10,999 nt of DNA from an uncultured Bacillota bacterium. Lineage in GTDB: Bacteria > Bacillota > Dehalobacteriia > UBA4068 > UBA4997. Every line of letters starts with the position of its first letter. Position 1 is the first letter of the stretch. The notes under the pieces are model-generated. The model worked only from the letters and a program-made list of their open reading frames with translations. It was not told the DNA's origin and made no database searches. A program made the translations under genes and the position numbers. Below, in pieces: positions 1 through 5,648 of the stretch. The stretch lies in the NCBI GenBank assembly GCA_948907985.1, contig CAQWMM010000057.1, forward strand, positions 1 to 10,999, read 5' to 3'.

Positions 1-116
1 TTTGATTACTTCTATGTTGTCTATGAAATAGGTTTTTTGTTTAATTTTAACACCTAATGTGTTTTTATAATAGGGTTTTTCTTTAAGGTGTCAATTTTCT
101 TGAGAGCTGTCCACAC
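1..116. other. AT-rich segment abutting the truncated recombinase; possible end of another mobile element
   Basis: This stretch is clearly more AT-rich than the recombinase sequence that begins at about 117, and the recombinase reading frame ends exactly where the composition changes. On the plus strand, frame 1 is open from base 1 to a TAA at 55-57, which could be the tail of a gene entering from the left, but 18 codons are too few to identify. The words GTGTCAATTTTC and GCTGTCCACAC next to the junction resemble insertion-sequence ends in style only. I did not recognise a family, so an IS end is an inference. Confidence 0.3.
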
Positions 117-1081
117 TTATGGGTACATTGTGGTTAGCACCAGCCTGCCGCCGCAGTGGCCACAGAACACATTACCTGATAATAAGGACTGGCCGGTTGT
201 GTTAAGCGGCACTGTTCTATGCTCTTTGCGCTCATTGCTACGTTCCCGCATTAGGCGCTGAGCCATATCGAACAATTTCGGCTTGATTATTTGCAACTCC
301 TCAAACGGTCCAGAGTAGGTTTCACCACTTCTTAAAATGCCCTTATACATTGGGTTATATAGAATCCTACCGATACTGGCGTCGTGCCAATTCTGACCTT
401 TGCGGTTTTTGATACCCTGTTCGTTTAGGAAGTTTGCTAATCTCCAGCGGCCAAAGCCTGAGGATACGCACAAGTCAAACATCATTCGCACAACTCTGGC
501 CTCGTCCTCATCAATAACCAACTTGTAGACTTCGTGTTTGCGTTTGTTGAGAATACCGCTTTTTTCAAGTCTATAACCATAGGGAGCATTACCGCCCCTA
601 AAGCGTCCTTCCTCAACCATTTGGCCTGGTGCGGTTTTGGTACGAATTGAAGTCTTTTGGCTTTCACCGTCAGCCTGCCAGAAGCGTATGTAGTTGGTGA
701 GCCTGTCGGTATGGGATTCAAACTGTTGTTCGCCCTCATTTACGTTTCACACCCTGATACCTTTTTAACAAACCATTCTACCACGAATGGGGTTTCGTCA
801 GATTTGCGGCCAAGGCGATCGAACATAAATACCAGCAGTATATCGAACTTGCCTTGCTCGGCATATTTCTTGATGAGTTGCAATTTATCTCTATCGTTAG
901 CACTGATTTTATAGCCGGACACGCCGGTTTCCTGTTCCTCACCTATAATTTCCCAGCCCATACGACTGGCAAATTCGTGGCAGGCTTTGCGCTGCATAGG
1001 AATGTCTGCATTATTTTTATCATCGTGGTCTACCTGCCTGGCGGTAGAAACTCTGTATAAACAATATACTCTTTCAGCCAT
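117..1081 (-). pseudogene. Large serine recombinase (TnpX/Tn4451-like), frameshifted, with a stop codon and truncated
   Basis: When intact this protein would catalyse site-specific excision or integration of a mobile element through a phosphoserine-DNA intermediate. The gene starts at ATG 1081 behind a GAGAGGA site. The first frame (740-1081) encodes the resolvase catalytic domain: YRVST with nucleophile Ser12, and FDRLGR at about residues 87-92. In the middle of the WFVKK segment an A run has five A where six are needed, which shifts the frame to a TAA at 740-742. Restoring one A continues into GIRV, then an in-frame TGA (747-749) where relatives carry Trp, then NEGEQQ and an open frame to 117. 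That part holds the recombinase domain (GGNAPYGY, a helical segment, NPMYKGI) and the first zinc-ribbon pair, CGHC. The second Cys pair and the C-terminal coiled coil are missing, leaving about 320 residues where the family usually has 500 or more. It is a decayed remnant and not active. Confidence 0.88.
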
Positions 1082-1138
1082 TTTATCCGTCCTCTCTATT
1101 CTGATATTTAGCTTATTTGAGAGAGCGGAATTCCATAT

Positions 1139-1189
1139 TCACCTGTCAAAGAACTTTGGCTCAACTTTTAGCCAAAGCAATAATACCAT
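1139..1189 (-). CDS. Possible 16-codon leader-type ORF between the TnpW-like gene and the recombinase
   Basis: A short ORF encoding MVLLLWLKVEPKFFDR starts at ATG 1189, four bases after a GAGAGGA ribosome-binding-like site. The same GAGAGGA word precedes the recombinase start. The ORF contains an 8-bp perfect inverted repeat (1154-1177), so translating it would affect RNA folding just ahead of the recombinase gene, as a leader peptide could. I know of no family for it. It may be chance, since a 17-codon open stretch is not significant by itself. The only support is the good ribosome site and the position. Confidence 0.25.
   Translation of the reverse strand: MVLLLWLKVEPKFFDR
1154..1177. repeat. 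Perfect 8-bp inverted repeat upstream of the recombinase
   Basis: CTTTGGCT (1154-1161) and AGCCAAAG (1170-1177) are exact complements separated by an 8-base loop. No T run follows on either strand, so it is not a standard intrinsic terminator. It could be an RNA hairpin in the recombinase leader or a protein-binding site in the DNA. Its function is unknown. Confidence 0.5.
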
Positions 1190-1232
1190 ATCGTCCTCTC
1201 GAAAGCTATTACAATTCCCAAACAGTTGGTAT

Positions 1233-1382
1233 TTAAGCAACTTGAATTGGTTTGGTGTATGTGTTTAATAGAGTTTGTTTAACCTGTTCTGCCACGCAAG
1301 GATTTGCTTTGCTCGCAAAGATAAACACAACCTTGTGGCCTTGAATTGTGGTTGTAATTTTATTATTTTTGTTTTTCTCCAT
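1233..1382 (-). CDS. Small TnpW-like transposon-associated protein, 49 aa
   Basis: A 49-codon ORF starts at ATG 1382 with a very strong AGGAGGTG site immediately upstream (about 1387-1394). It encodes a lysine/asparagine-rich start (MEKNKNNKITTTIQ), a short beta-like segment (HKVVFIFASKA) and a helix ending EQVKQTLLNTY. This size and pattern, a T-rich strand followed by a VKxxLL helix, and its place just upstream of a large serine recombinase fit the TnpW-type small proteins of Tn4451-like elements. Their role is not well established. The ORF lies 151 bp upstream of the recombinase start on the same strand and is probably co-transcribed with it. The family call rests on pattern and context only and could be wrong. 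The ORF itself is well supported by its ribosome site. Confidence 0.6.
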   Translation of the reverse strand: MEKNKNNKITTTIQGHKVVFIFASKANPCVAEQVKQTLLNTYTKPIQVA

Positions 1383-1680
1383 AGACACCTCCTATACCCC
1401 CTCCTGGATAAAAGCGGAGTGGCTAACACTTTTTGAAATGCTTTTTGTATTTTTTTAAGAACAGTTATGCTCTTAAAAATACTTATACCCCTCTATAGCT
1501 CACATCCAAATACCTAGTATTTGAATACCTATAAAAGAAAAAAGTCATGCAGATTTTTATTACCTGCATGACTTGTAAATATTTCTATTAGTTTTTTTAT
1601 AATAATCTTAAATAAACCTTTAAAACTGTATTCCTTTAGATTATATATTCAAAATTAGTGCCAGCGGCAAATGCCTGTTT
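1383..1680. other. AT-rich intergenic region between the remnant element and the LanFEG-like operon
   Basis: No gene is visible here. The region contains the ribosome site of the TnpW-like ORF, a weak AT-rich hairpin (TTTTTAAGA at 1452-1460 with TCTTAAAAA at 1471-1479), a short palindrome (AAATAC-CTA-GTATTT, 1508-1522) whose AATACCTA word is repeated 15 bp later, and a strong intrinsic terminator at 1530-1574 described separately. The outer end of the old mobile element probably lies in this region, but I could not find a clear terminal repeat or target duplication. Confidence 0.5.
1530..1574 (-). terminator. Intrinsic terminator of the LanFEG-like operon
   Basis: AAGTCATGCAG (1542-1552) and CTGCATGACTT (1564-1574) form a perfect 11-bp stem with an 11-base loop. 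On the minus strand the stem is followed at once by a T-rich run (TTTTCTTTTAT), which is the classic Rho-independent layout. The plus strand has no such run. It lies about 107 bp downstream of the last gene of the minus-strand operon and fits as that operon's end, insulating the recombinase remnant. Confidence 0.85.
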
Positions 1681-2064
1681 TTATTCATTTGCCGGGCTAG
1701 TATAGTGCGCCTGCACAGCGGCGGGCAGCTCGTCATATTGCACCTCTTCCCAATTCAGAACGCCCCGAACCGGCTTAAATGTCAGGCGGATAAAAGCGCC
1801 CTCCCGCAGTTCCTTGGAGGCTCCAAAGGTGATTTCCTGCTCGCCACCGTTTTCATCATAGGCCGGTAGCGTGTAGGAATAGGGCAGATTGCTTTGGAAG
1901 CTAACCACGCCGCCTTTAGCGTCAACCTGTTCAAGCTGGCTGTTATCAATTTGAGTGTAATACTCGGTACTACCGGAGCCGGAGAGGAACCAGGCGCAAA
2001 AGCCCAATAAGCCAATGAGCAGGACGGCGGCGGCGCTTAGGGCAATTTTTATTTGTTTTTTCAT
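1681..2064 (-). CDS. YxeA-family (DUF1093) small membrane-anchored or secreted protein
   Basis: This is a 127-aa protein with a basic N-terminus (MKKQIK) and one hydrophobic segment at about residues 7-28 (ending CAWFL), read as a signal-anchor or uncleaved signal peptide. A soluble extracytoplasmic part follows with YYTQID, SYTLPAYDENG and a beta-rich LTFKPVRGVLNWEEV segment. This pattern, a lone membrane segment then YYxQI and a small beta-rich domain, is typical of the YxeA/DUF1093 family, which is often encoded beside bacteriocin-immunity ABC transporters. Its molecular role is unknown. I chose ATG 2064 over an upstream GTG at 2076 because the AAAGGAG site touches that GTG and is about 11 bases from the ATG. 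It is the last gene of the operon, 31 bp after the second permease gene. Confidence 0.75.
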   Translation of the reverse strand: MKKQIKIALSAAAVLLIGLLGFCAWFLSGSGSTEYYTQIDNSQLEQVDAKGGVVSFQSNLPYSYTLPAYDENGGEQEITFGASKELREGAFIRLTFKPVRGVLNWEEVQYDELPAAVQAHYTSPANE

Positions 2065-2095
2065 ATTGTTTAACACTCCTTTTGTTGGCAGTTAA

Positions 2096-2875
2096 TTACC
2101 AACCTTTTTTGGTGATGACTTTTTTTGGTTTTTTCGCTGTTTGGGCTGCGGTGCTTTTTCTGGCGGTCATCACCAAAGCTGCGGTAATCAGCAGCGCAGT
2201 TAACAGACTGAATATACAGAGCGGCACGTTCCAGTGAACCGCCGCGTCATAGCTGCGATAGCCAACCAGCCCCATGCTCGCAGTAACGGGGTACAAATTC
2301 GCCAATGTCATGTTACTAGCCGCGAACATGCCGCCGTAACCATAGACAAAAGCCACAACTGCGCCAATCAAGTGTCCGTTAGGAATGCGGGCGGCCACGG
2401 CGATGACCGGCAGCACTGCAATATAGAGGAACAGGCAATTCAGCGTAATCTGCGCCCCGGCTTGTATTATTGCCGGCAGATCAGCGCCGGGAAAACCCAA
2501 AAGGCAAGAGAAAGTTAGGCTAAACGCGGTGCTGGCTAGCCCCAGAAACAGCGAGAGCAGGCCGCAGACGGTCAGTTTGCCCAGCAGCAGCGCCGGCCAG
2601 GACACTGGAATTGTCAGGATATTTTTCAGCGTGTCGTCCACTTCCTCCCGGTTGATGATATAGCCGGTGAGCAGGGCTATGCAAATAGGGAAGATGGTGG
2701 TGATGTTGTTTTTCATAACTTGTTCCACGAAAAAGGGGAAAGTCCAGACGGTACCGTCCATGGCGGTGGTAGAAAACACAGTGAGCAGAACGGAGAGCAG
2801 CATTAGGAGAACGCCCGCCCAAATCAGATGATAGCGTTTCAGCTTTCCAAGCTCGGTTTGTAGCAAAACTAGCAT
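2096..2875 (-). CDS. ABC-2 type permease of a lantibiotic-immunity-like transporter (LanG position)
   Basis: This is a 259-aa integral membrane protein with six predicted helices (roughly residues 16-37, 55-75, 98-124, 140-163, 166-187 and 215-237) and a basic, lysine-rich C-terminal tail. After helix 2 comes the loop motif REEVDDTLKNILTIPVS. The neighbouring permease has the equivalent motif in the same place, and LanE/LanG-type permeases are conserved there, where the loop probably contacts the ATPase. It should form a heterodimeric membrane channel with the upstream permease and expel or sequester membrane-bound peptide. An earlier in-frame start at 2911 overlaps the previous gene. ATG 2875 is better because it follows the upstream stop codon by one base and has a GAGAGGGG site, implying translational coupling. 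No membrane motif identifies the peptide substrate. Confidence 0.82.
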   Translation of the reverse strand: MLVLLQTELGKLKRYHLIWAGVLLMLLSVLLTVFSTTAMDGTVWTFPFFVEQVMKNNITTIFPICIALLTGYIINREEVDDTLKNILTIPVSWPALLLGKLTVCGLLSLFLGLASTAFSLTFSCLLGFPGADLPAIIQAGAQITLNCLFLYIAVLPVIAVAARIPNGHLIGAVVAFVYGYGGMFAASNMTLANLYPVTASMGLVGYRSYDAAVHWNVPLCIFSLLTALLITAALVMTARKSTAAQTAKKPKKVITKKGW

Positions 2876-2876
2876 T

Positions 2877-3674
2877 TCAATCAACCCCTCTCTTTTTATA
2901 CAGCCGGTCAATCAGCCAAATGGACAGCACAGACATCACGCCCAAAATCAAAACCGTTTGCAGGGTTGAGGGAACCAGATACTGCAAGCTGCCCGCACTT
3001 TCCCGCAATCCGTGCCGAACCATATCCCCAGCGCACCACAGGTTGGTGAGGGGAATTGGCAGCAGCCAGCACAGCAGTTTTGGCAGGTTGCCGAAGCTGC
3101 TTCCGGCGGTCAGGCTCAGCACACTGTAAAAAACGCATAGCAGGACGGAGAAAATATAGGTTTTGCTGAAAAAGACTACCAACGCCACCAGCGGCAGGGT
3201 GCCTGCCGTAATGAAAATGCCCATTTTCACCGCCAGCCACAGCTTGTAGGCCAGCCCGTTCACCTCGGCAATCAGGTTGCCGCAGAGGATGGCGACGGCG
3301 GCAGAGGCCAGGCAGAAGATTAACCCGAACAGAAACAAAACCGCGATTTTGGCAAAAATCAGCTGGGTGCTGGTTACCGGGATGGTCCGCAGGTTTTTGA
3401 AAGTGTCGTTGTCCCGCTCCATAAAGAAGAGCAAGGCGGCAATTACGCCAATGATACAAGGCAGGAGCAGCTCCACGGCATAACCCAGGACGAACTGGTA
3501 GAAGTCGTCAAAGAGCTCGGCTTTAGTGTCGTATCGCTCCAGCATGTTGGGCGTCAGCATCATCAGGGCCAGCGGCGGCGGAAACATAAATGCGGCGAGG
3601 ATTACCAGGGAAATGAACTTTTTCCGTTTCAGCTTCGCCAGCTCACAGGAAATCAGTTTAAGCAATCCCCTCAC
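2877..3674 (-). CDS. ABC-2 type permease of a lantibiotic-immunity-like transporter (LanE position)
   Basis: This is a 265-aa integral membrane protein with six predicted helices (about 20-40, 61-85, 106-132, 146-168, 172-192 and 235-255). The N-terminus reads ISCELAKLKRKKF, the basic pre-helix stretch common in bacteriocin-immunity permeases. The cytoplasmic loop after helix 2 carries ERDNDTFKNLRTIPVTS, matching the equivalent loop of its partner. The start is GTG at 3674 and overlaps the end of the ATPase gene by 17 bases. No strong ribosome site is visible, so translation probably depends on coupling. The gene order ATPase-permease-permease is that of LanFEG (NisFEG, SpaFEG) and Cpr-type transporters. 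It probably pairs with the next permease in a complex with two ATPase subunits. The ligand is not known from sequence. Confidence 0.82.
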   Translation of the reverse strand: MRGLLKLISCELAKLKRKKFISLVILAAFMFPPPLALMMLTPNMLERYDTKAELFDDFYQFVLGYAVELLLPCIIGVIAALLFFMERDNDTFKNLRTIPVTSTQLIFAKIAVLFLFGLIFCLASAAVAILCGNLIAEVNGLAYKLWLAVKMGIFITAGTLPLVALVVFFSKTYIFSVLLCVFYSVLSLTAGSSFGNLPKLLCWLLPIPLTNLWCAGDMVRHGLRESAGSLQYLVPSTLQTVLILGVMSVLSIWLIDRLYKKRGVD

Positions 3675-4581
3675 CCCCGGTCACCCGCTTGAAGTAATCC
3701 TCCAGGCTTTCCTCCACTGTCGTGGCTTCCGCCACTTCCAGGCCGTGCTGCACAAAAGCCGATACAAGCTTGGCCACCGGGATATTGACGGAATTCAGCT
3801 GCAACCTGTGAGCGTCCTGTACGGTGAACTGGTTTTCCTGGAAAACAGTTGCCAGAACTTTGGCGGCCAGGGCGGCGTCGGAAACCACAAAGCGCACATA
3901 TTTGCTGCTTTTGGCCTCAAGCTCCGCCAAGCTTTCCTCCTCCAGCAGCACGCCGTGGTCAATAATGCCGATGTCGTCCGCCAGCAGAGCTATCTCGGAG
4001 AGGATATGGCTGGAAATTAGGATGGTTTTGCCCCGCTCGCTGCACAAGGCCCGGATAAAGGAGCGCACCTCGGCAATGCCGATAGGGTCCAGGCCGTTAA
4101 TAGGTTCGTCCAAAATCAGCAGTTCCGGGTCATGCATCACCGCCAGGGCAATGGCCAGCCGCTGCTTCATACCTAGTGAATATTGGGAGAATAGCTTTTT
4201 ATCCCGGTAGGGCAGGCCCACCAGTTCCAAAGCGTTTTTAACGGCGTGCGGGTTTTTCAGCCTGCGCAGGGCGGCGAAAATGCGCAGGTTCTCCGTTCCC
4301 GTCAGATTGGGATAAAAGCCGGGGGATTCGATTAGGCTGCCAATGCGCGGCAGCAGATCCTGTTCATTGCCCGGCAGGGATTTTCCCCAAATCGCCACTT
4401 TGCCGGATGTGGGCTGGGTAAGGCCAAGCAGCATTTTCATGGTTGTAGTCTTGCCGGCGCCGTTTCTGCCCAGCAGGCCATAAATTCGGCCTCTCTGCAC
4501 ATGCAGGTTCAGTTCCGCCACGCTTTTTTGCGCGCCGTACTGTTTGGTAAGTTGTTTGGTTTCAATGACTATTTCACTCAT
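3658..4581 (-). CDS. ATP-binding subunit of a lantibiotic/bacitracin-resistance type ABC transporter (LanF/BcrA-like)
   Basis: This 307-aa ABC ATPase would power export or removal of cationic antimicrobial peptide from the membrane. Walker A is GRNGAGKTT (38-46), the signature is YSLGMKQRL (134-142), Walker B is LLILDEP (154-160) with catalytic Glu159, and the switch His is 192 in SSHILSE. At the usual Q-loop glutamine there is glutamate: LIESPGFY, Glu85. This is the E-loop variant described for LanF immunity ATPases. The last 85 or so residues form the C-terminal extension usual in BcrA/LanF proteins. I chose ATG 4581, eight bases after a perfect AGGAGG (4590-4595), over a TTG eight codons upstream with no ribosome site. 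It is the first gene of a four-gene operon and is transcribed divergently from the two-component genes, a standard arrangement for a sensor and its target transporter. Confidence 0.9.
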   Translation of the reverse strand: MSEIVIETKQLTKQYGAQKSVAELNLHVQRGRIYGLLGRNGAGKTTTMKMLLGLTQPTSGKVAIWGKSLPGNEQDLLPRIGSLIESPGFYPNLTGTENLRIFAALRRLKNPHAVKNALELVGLPYRDKKLFSQYSLGMKQRLAIALAVMHDPELLILDEPINGLDPIGIAEVRSFIRALCSERGKTILISSHILSEIALLADDIGIIDHGVLLEEESLAELEAKSSKYVRFVVSDAALAAKVLATVFQENQFTVQDAHRLQLNSVNIPVAKLVSAFVQHGLEVAEATTVEESLEDYFKRVTGGEGIA

Positions 4582-4606
4582 CACTATTACCTCCTTTGGT
4601 GGCAAT

Positions 4607-4661
4607 AGTATAAAACATCAACCTTGAGTTGGCTTTGAGGAAACCTTGAGATAACCTTGAG
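4607..4661 (-). promoter_or_regulatory. Activator-dependent promoter and operator of the LanFEG-like operon
   Basis: Read on the minus strand, a TATACT -10 box (4612-4607) lies just upstream of the AGGAGG of the ATPase gene and gives a leader of under 20 bases. No recognisable -35 hexamer lies 17 bp upstream (the bases there read AAGCCA). Instead CTCAAGGTT-type words occur four times with an exact 11-bp period. On the plus strand TTGAG begins at 4624, 4635, 4646 and 4657. Three copies are CTCAAGGTT and one is CTCAAAGCC. Direct repeats spaced by one helical turn and replacing the -35 box are how OmpR/PhoB-family regulators, including NisR and SpaR, activate promoters. The neighbouring RR1 is the obvious candidate. 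The repeat layout is observed; binding is inferred. Confidence 0.8.
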
Positions 4662-4805
4662 ATTGCCGCGGTGGTATATACAATTTGCGGATTTTGCGAT
4701 ATAATGTGAGAGTCAAAGAGGGCAAGCCGTTAGGCGCAGGCCGATTTGCTCTCGAACAAATACCATAGTGCAGTCTGTTGTGATAAGATGAAATAACTTT
4801 GTTCC

Positions 4806-4816
4806 TATGGTATAAT
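4806..4816 (+). promoter_or_regulatory. Upstream extended -10 promoter in the first repeat copy
   Basis: TATGGTATAAT supplies a consensus -10 hexamer (4811-4816) preceded by the extended TGn element. The position 17 bp upstream reads roughly ATGAAA, so the -35 box is weak, which extended -10 promoters tolerate. It would give RR1 transcripts with a leader of about 130 bases that includes the second repeat copy. It may instead be only a by-product of the duplication. Confidence 0.5.
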
Positions 4817-4918
4817 GTGAGCAAAGGCGATTGCGACGCCTGTAAGGCGGAAGCAGAGCCCATTGCGAACAAATACCATAGTGCAATTTGTTGTGATAAG
4901 ATGAAATAACCCTGTTCC

Positions 4919-4929
4919 TATGGTATAAT
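4919..4929 (+). promoter_or_regulatory. Extended -10 promoter of the two-component operon
   Basis: TATGGTATAAT gives a perfect -10 hexamer at 4924-4929 with the TGn extension. ATGAAA at 4901-4906 is a poor -35 match at 17-bp spacing. Transcription would start near 4936 and leave an untranslated leader of about 17 bases, just enough for the AGGAGG at 4940-4945. The left arm of the inverted repeat partner lies 38 bp upstream, and the right arm is the promoter's own -10 region, so a protein bound to the arms could occlude it. Confidence 0.7.
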
Positions 4930-4952
4930 GGGTATAGACAGGAGGCGCTGCT

Positions 4953-5648
4953 ATGTTGGATAAAGAAATCTTGGTGGTGGACGATGAAAGGGATTTGCGG
5001 ATGATGATTCGCTCCATTTTTGATTCCGCCGGTTACAAACAAGTTACAACGGTGGCTTCCGGCGAGGACGCGCTGCCGCTGATTGCCAAAAAAACCCCTG
5101 GCATTGTCATTTTGGATGTGATGCTGCCGGGTATGGACGGGTTTGAATTGCTCCAGGAGATTCGAGCTATCAGCAATGTTCCCGTCCTGATGCTCACGGC
5201 CAGGGGAGAGGCCGAAGACCGCCTGGACGGATTTGAACTTGGGGCGGACGATTACCTGGTTAAGCCCTTTCTGCCCCAGGAATTGCTGCTGCGGGTTCAG
5301 GCGATTTTGAAACGGGCCTATCCGGAAAAGGGCCGGATTGTAAGGCTGGCCGCGTCCTCGGTAGATTTGGGACGTGCAGAGGTTATCAAGGCGGGGCGGC
5401 GGATCCCCCTGACCGCCAAGGAGTACAGCATTTTGGAAAAGCTAGCGGATAACGCCGGCCGCATCGTTACCATTGGCGTTCTGTGCCAGACGTTGTGCGG
5501 GGATATATGGCAGGGTTATGAAACCACGCTGATGACGCATATCCGGCATTTGCGGGAGAAGATTGAGGATAATCCCTCAAAGCCTGTGTCACTGCTTACC
5601 GTCAAGGGGCTGGGATATAAACTGGTGTTAAAGGAGCCGGAGCAATGA
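4953..5648 (+). CDS. OmpR-family response regulator RR1
   Basis: This 231-aa cytoplasmic transcription factor is activated by phosphotransfer from the adjacent kinase. The receiver domain (1 to about 120) has the acidic pair Asp10-Asp11, phosphoacceptor Asp55 in ILDVMLPGMDG, Thr82 in LMLTAR and Lys104 in VKPF. The C-terminal winged-helix domain (about 130-225) has LTAKEYSILEKL, the recognition-helix region TTLMTHIRHLREKIED, and TVKGLGYKL. All key residues are present, so it should be functional. It starts at ATG 4953, seven bases after AGGAGG. Its stop codon overlaps the kinase start by four bases. Lying divergent to the LanFEG-like operon, it probably binds the four 11-bp-spaced TTGAG words and activates that operon. 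The family call is firm; the target is inferred from position. Confidence 0.95.
   Translation: MLDKEILVVDDERDLRMMIRSIFDSAGYKQVTTVASGEDALPLIAKKTPGIVILDVMLPGMDGFELLQEIRAISNVPVLMLTARGEAEDRLDGFELGADDYLVKPFLPQELLLRVQAILKRAYPEKGRIVRLAASSVDLGRAEVIKAGRRIPLTAKEYSILEKLADNAGRIVTIGVLCQTLCGDIWQGYETTLMTHIRHLREKIEDNPSKPVSLLTVKGLGYKLVLKEPEQ

Larger units (their letters stand above)
4700..4930. repeat. 113-bp tandem repeat with inverted arms and embedded extended -10 promoters
   Basis: Bases 4753-4817 and 4866-4930 are 65-bp copies identical at 61 positions and offset by exactly 113 bp. A partial earlier unit is visible at 4700-4752: it begins with the same TATAATGTGAG as 4811-4821 and leads through a more divergent GC-rich block into CGAACAAATACCATAG. 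Within each full copy ATACCATAG (4760-4768; 4873-4881) is the exact reverse complement of CTATGGTAT (4805-4813; 4918-4926), with a 36-base spacer. The divergent GC-rich blocks between copies suggest an old duplication or two independently inserted members of a dispersed repeat family. Confidence 0.85.
4582..4952. promoter_or_regulatory. Divergent control region between the LanFEG-like operon and the two-component operon
   Basis: This 371-bp gap holds no credible gene. From left to right it contains the ATPase ribosome site (4590-4595), a -10 box for the minus-strand operon (4607-4612), four 11-bp-spaced TTGAG operator words (4622-4661), a TATAAT box at 4700-4705, and then a 113-bp tandem repeat whose copies each carry an extended -10 promoter pointing at the first response regulator. 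The apparent minus-strand ORFs across it have no ribosome sites and repeat the same peptide because the DNA repeats. Confidence 0.8.

Noticed and set aside
747..749. In-frame TGA in the recombinase considered as a selenocysteine or recoded Trp codon
   Set aside because: A separate one-base frameshift lies just before it, the protein is also truncated, and the other genes here use TGA as a normal stop.
1452..1479. TTTTTAAGA/TCTTAAAAA hairpin considered as a second terminator
   Set aside because: The stem is almost all A-T apart from two G-C pairs, with no GC core. The 1530-1574 structure is far stronger.
1508..1531. Small palindrome (AAATAC-CTA-GTATTT) with a repeated AATACCTA, considered as a recombinase attachment site
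   Set aside because: It is short and AT-rich in an AT-rich gap, so chance is likely. There is no second copy at the other side of the remnant to support an att pair.
2908..3459. 183-codon minus-strand ORF in another frame of the first permease gene
   Set aside because: The real permease frame has membrane helices and the conserved loop motif. This one is a Arg/Gln/Pro-rich shadow frame.
3526..4020. 164-codon plus-strand ORF opposite the LanE/LanF junction
   Set aside because: It is antisense to two well-supported genes, with no promoter or ribosome site.
4753..4930. Repeated blocks considered as a CRISPR array
   Set aside because: There are only two full 65-bp copies with a 113-bp period, containing promoter boxes and no short uniform repeat-spacer pattern.
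4618..5042. Minus-strand ORFs across the control region encoding similar peptides with SSYHN and HYGIC
   Set aside because: The peptide similarity follows from the DNA tandem repeat, and there is no ribosome site. One of the frames also runs into the RR1 coding sequence.
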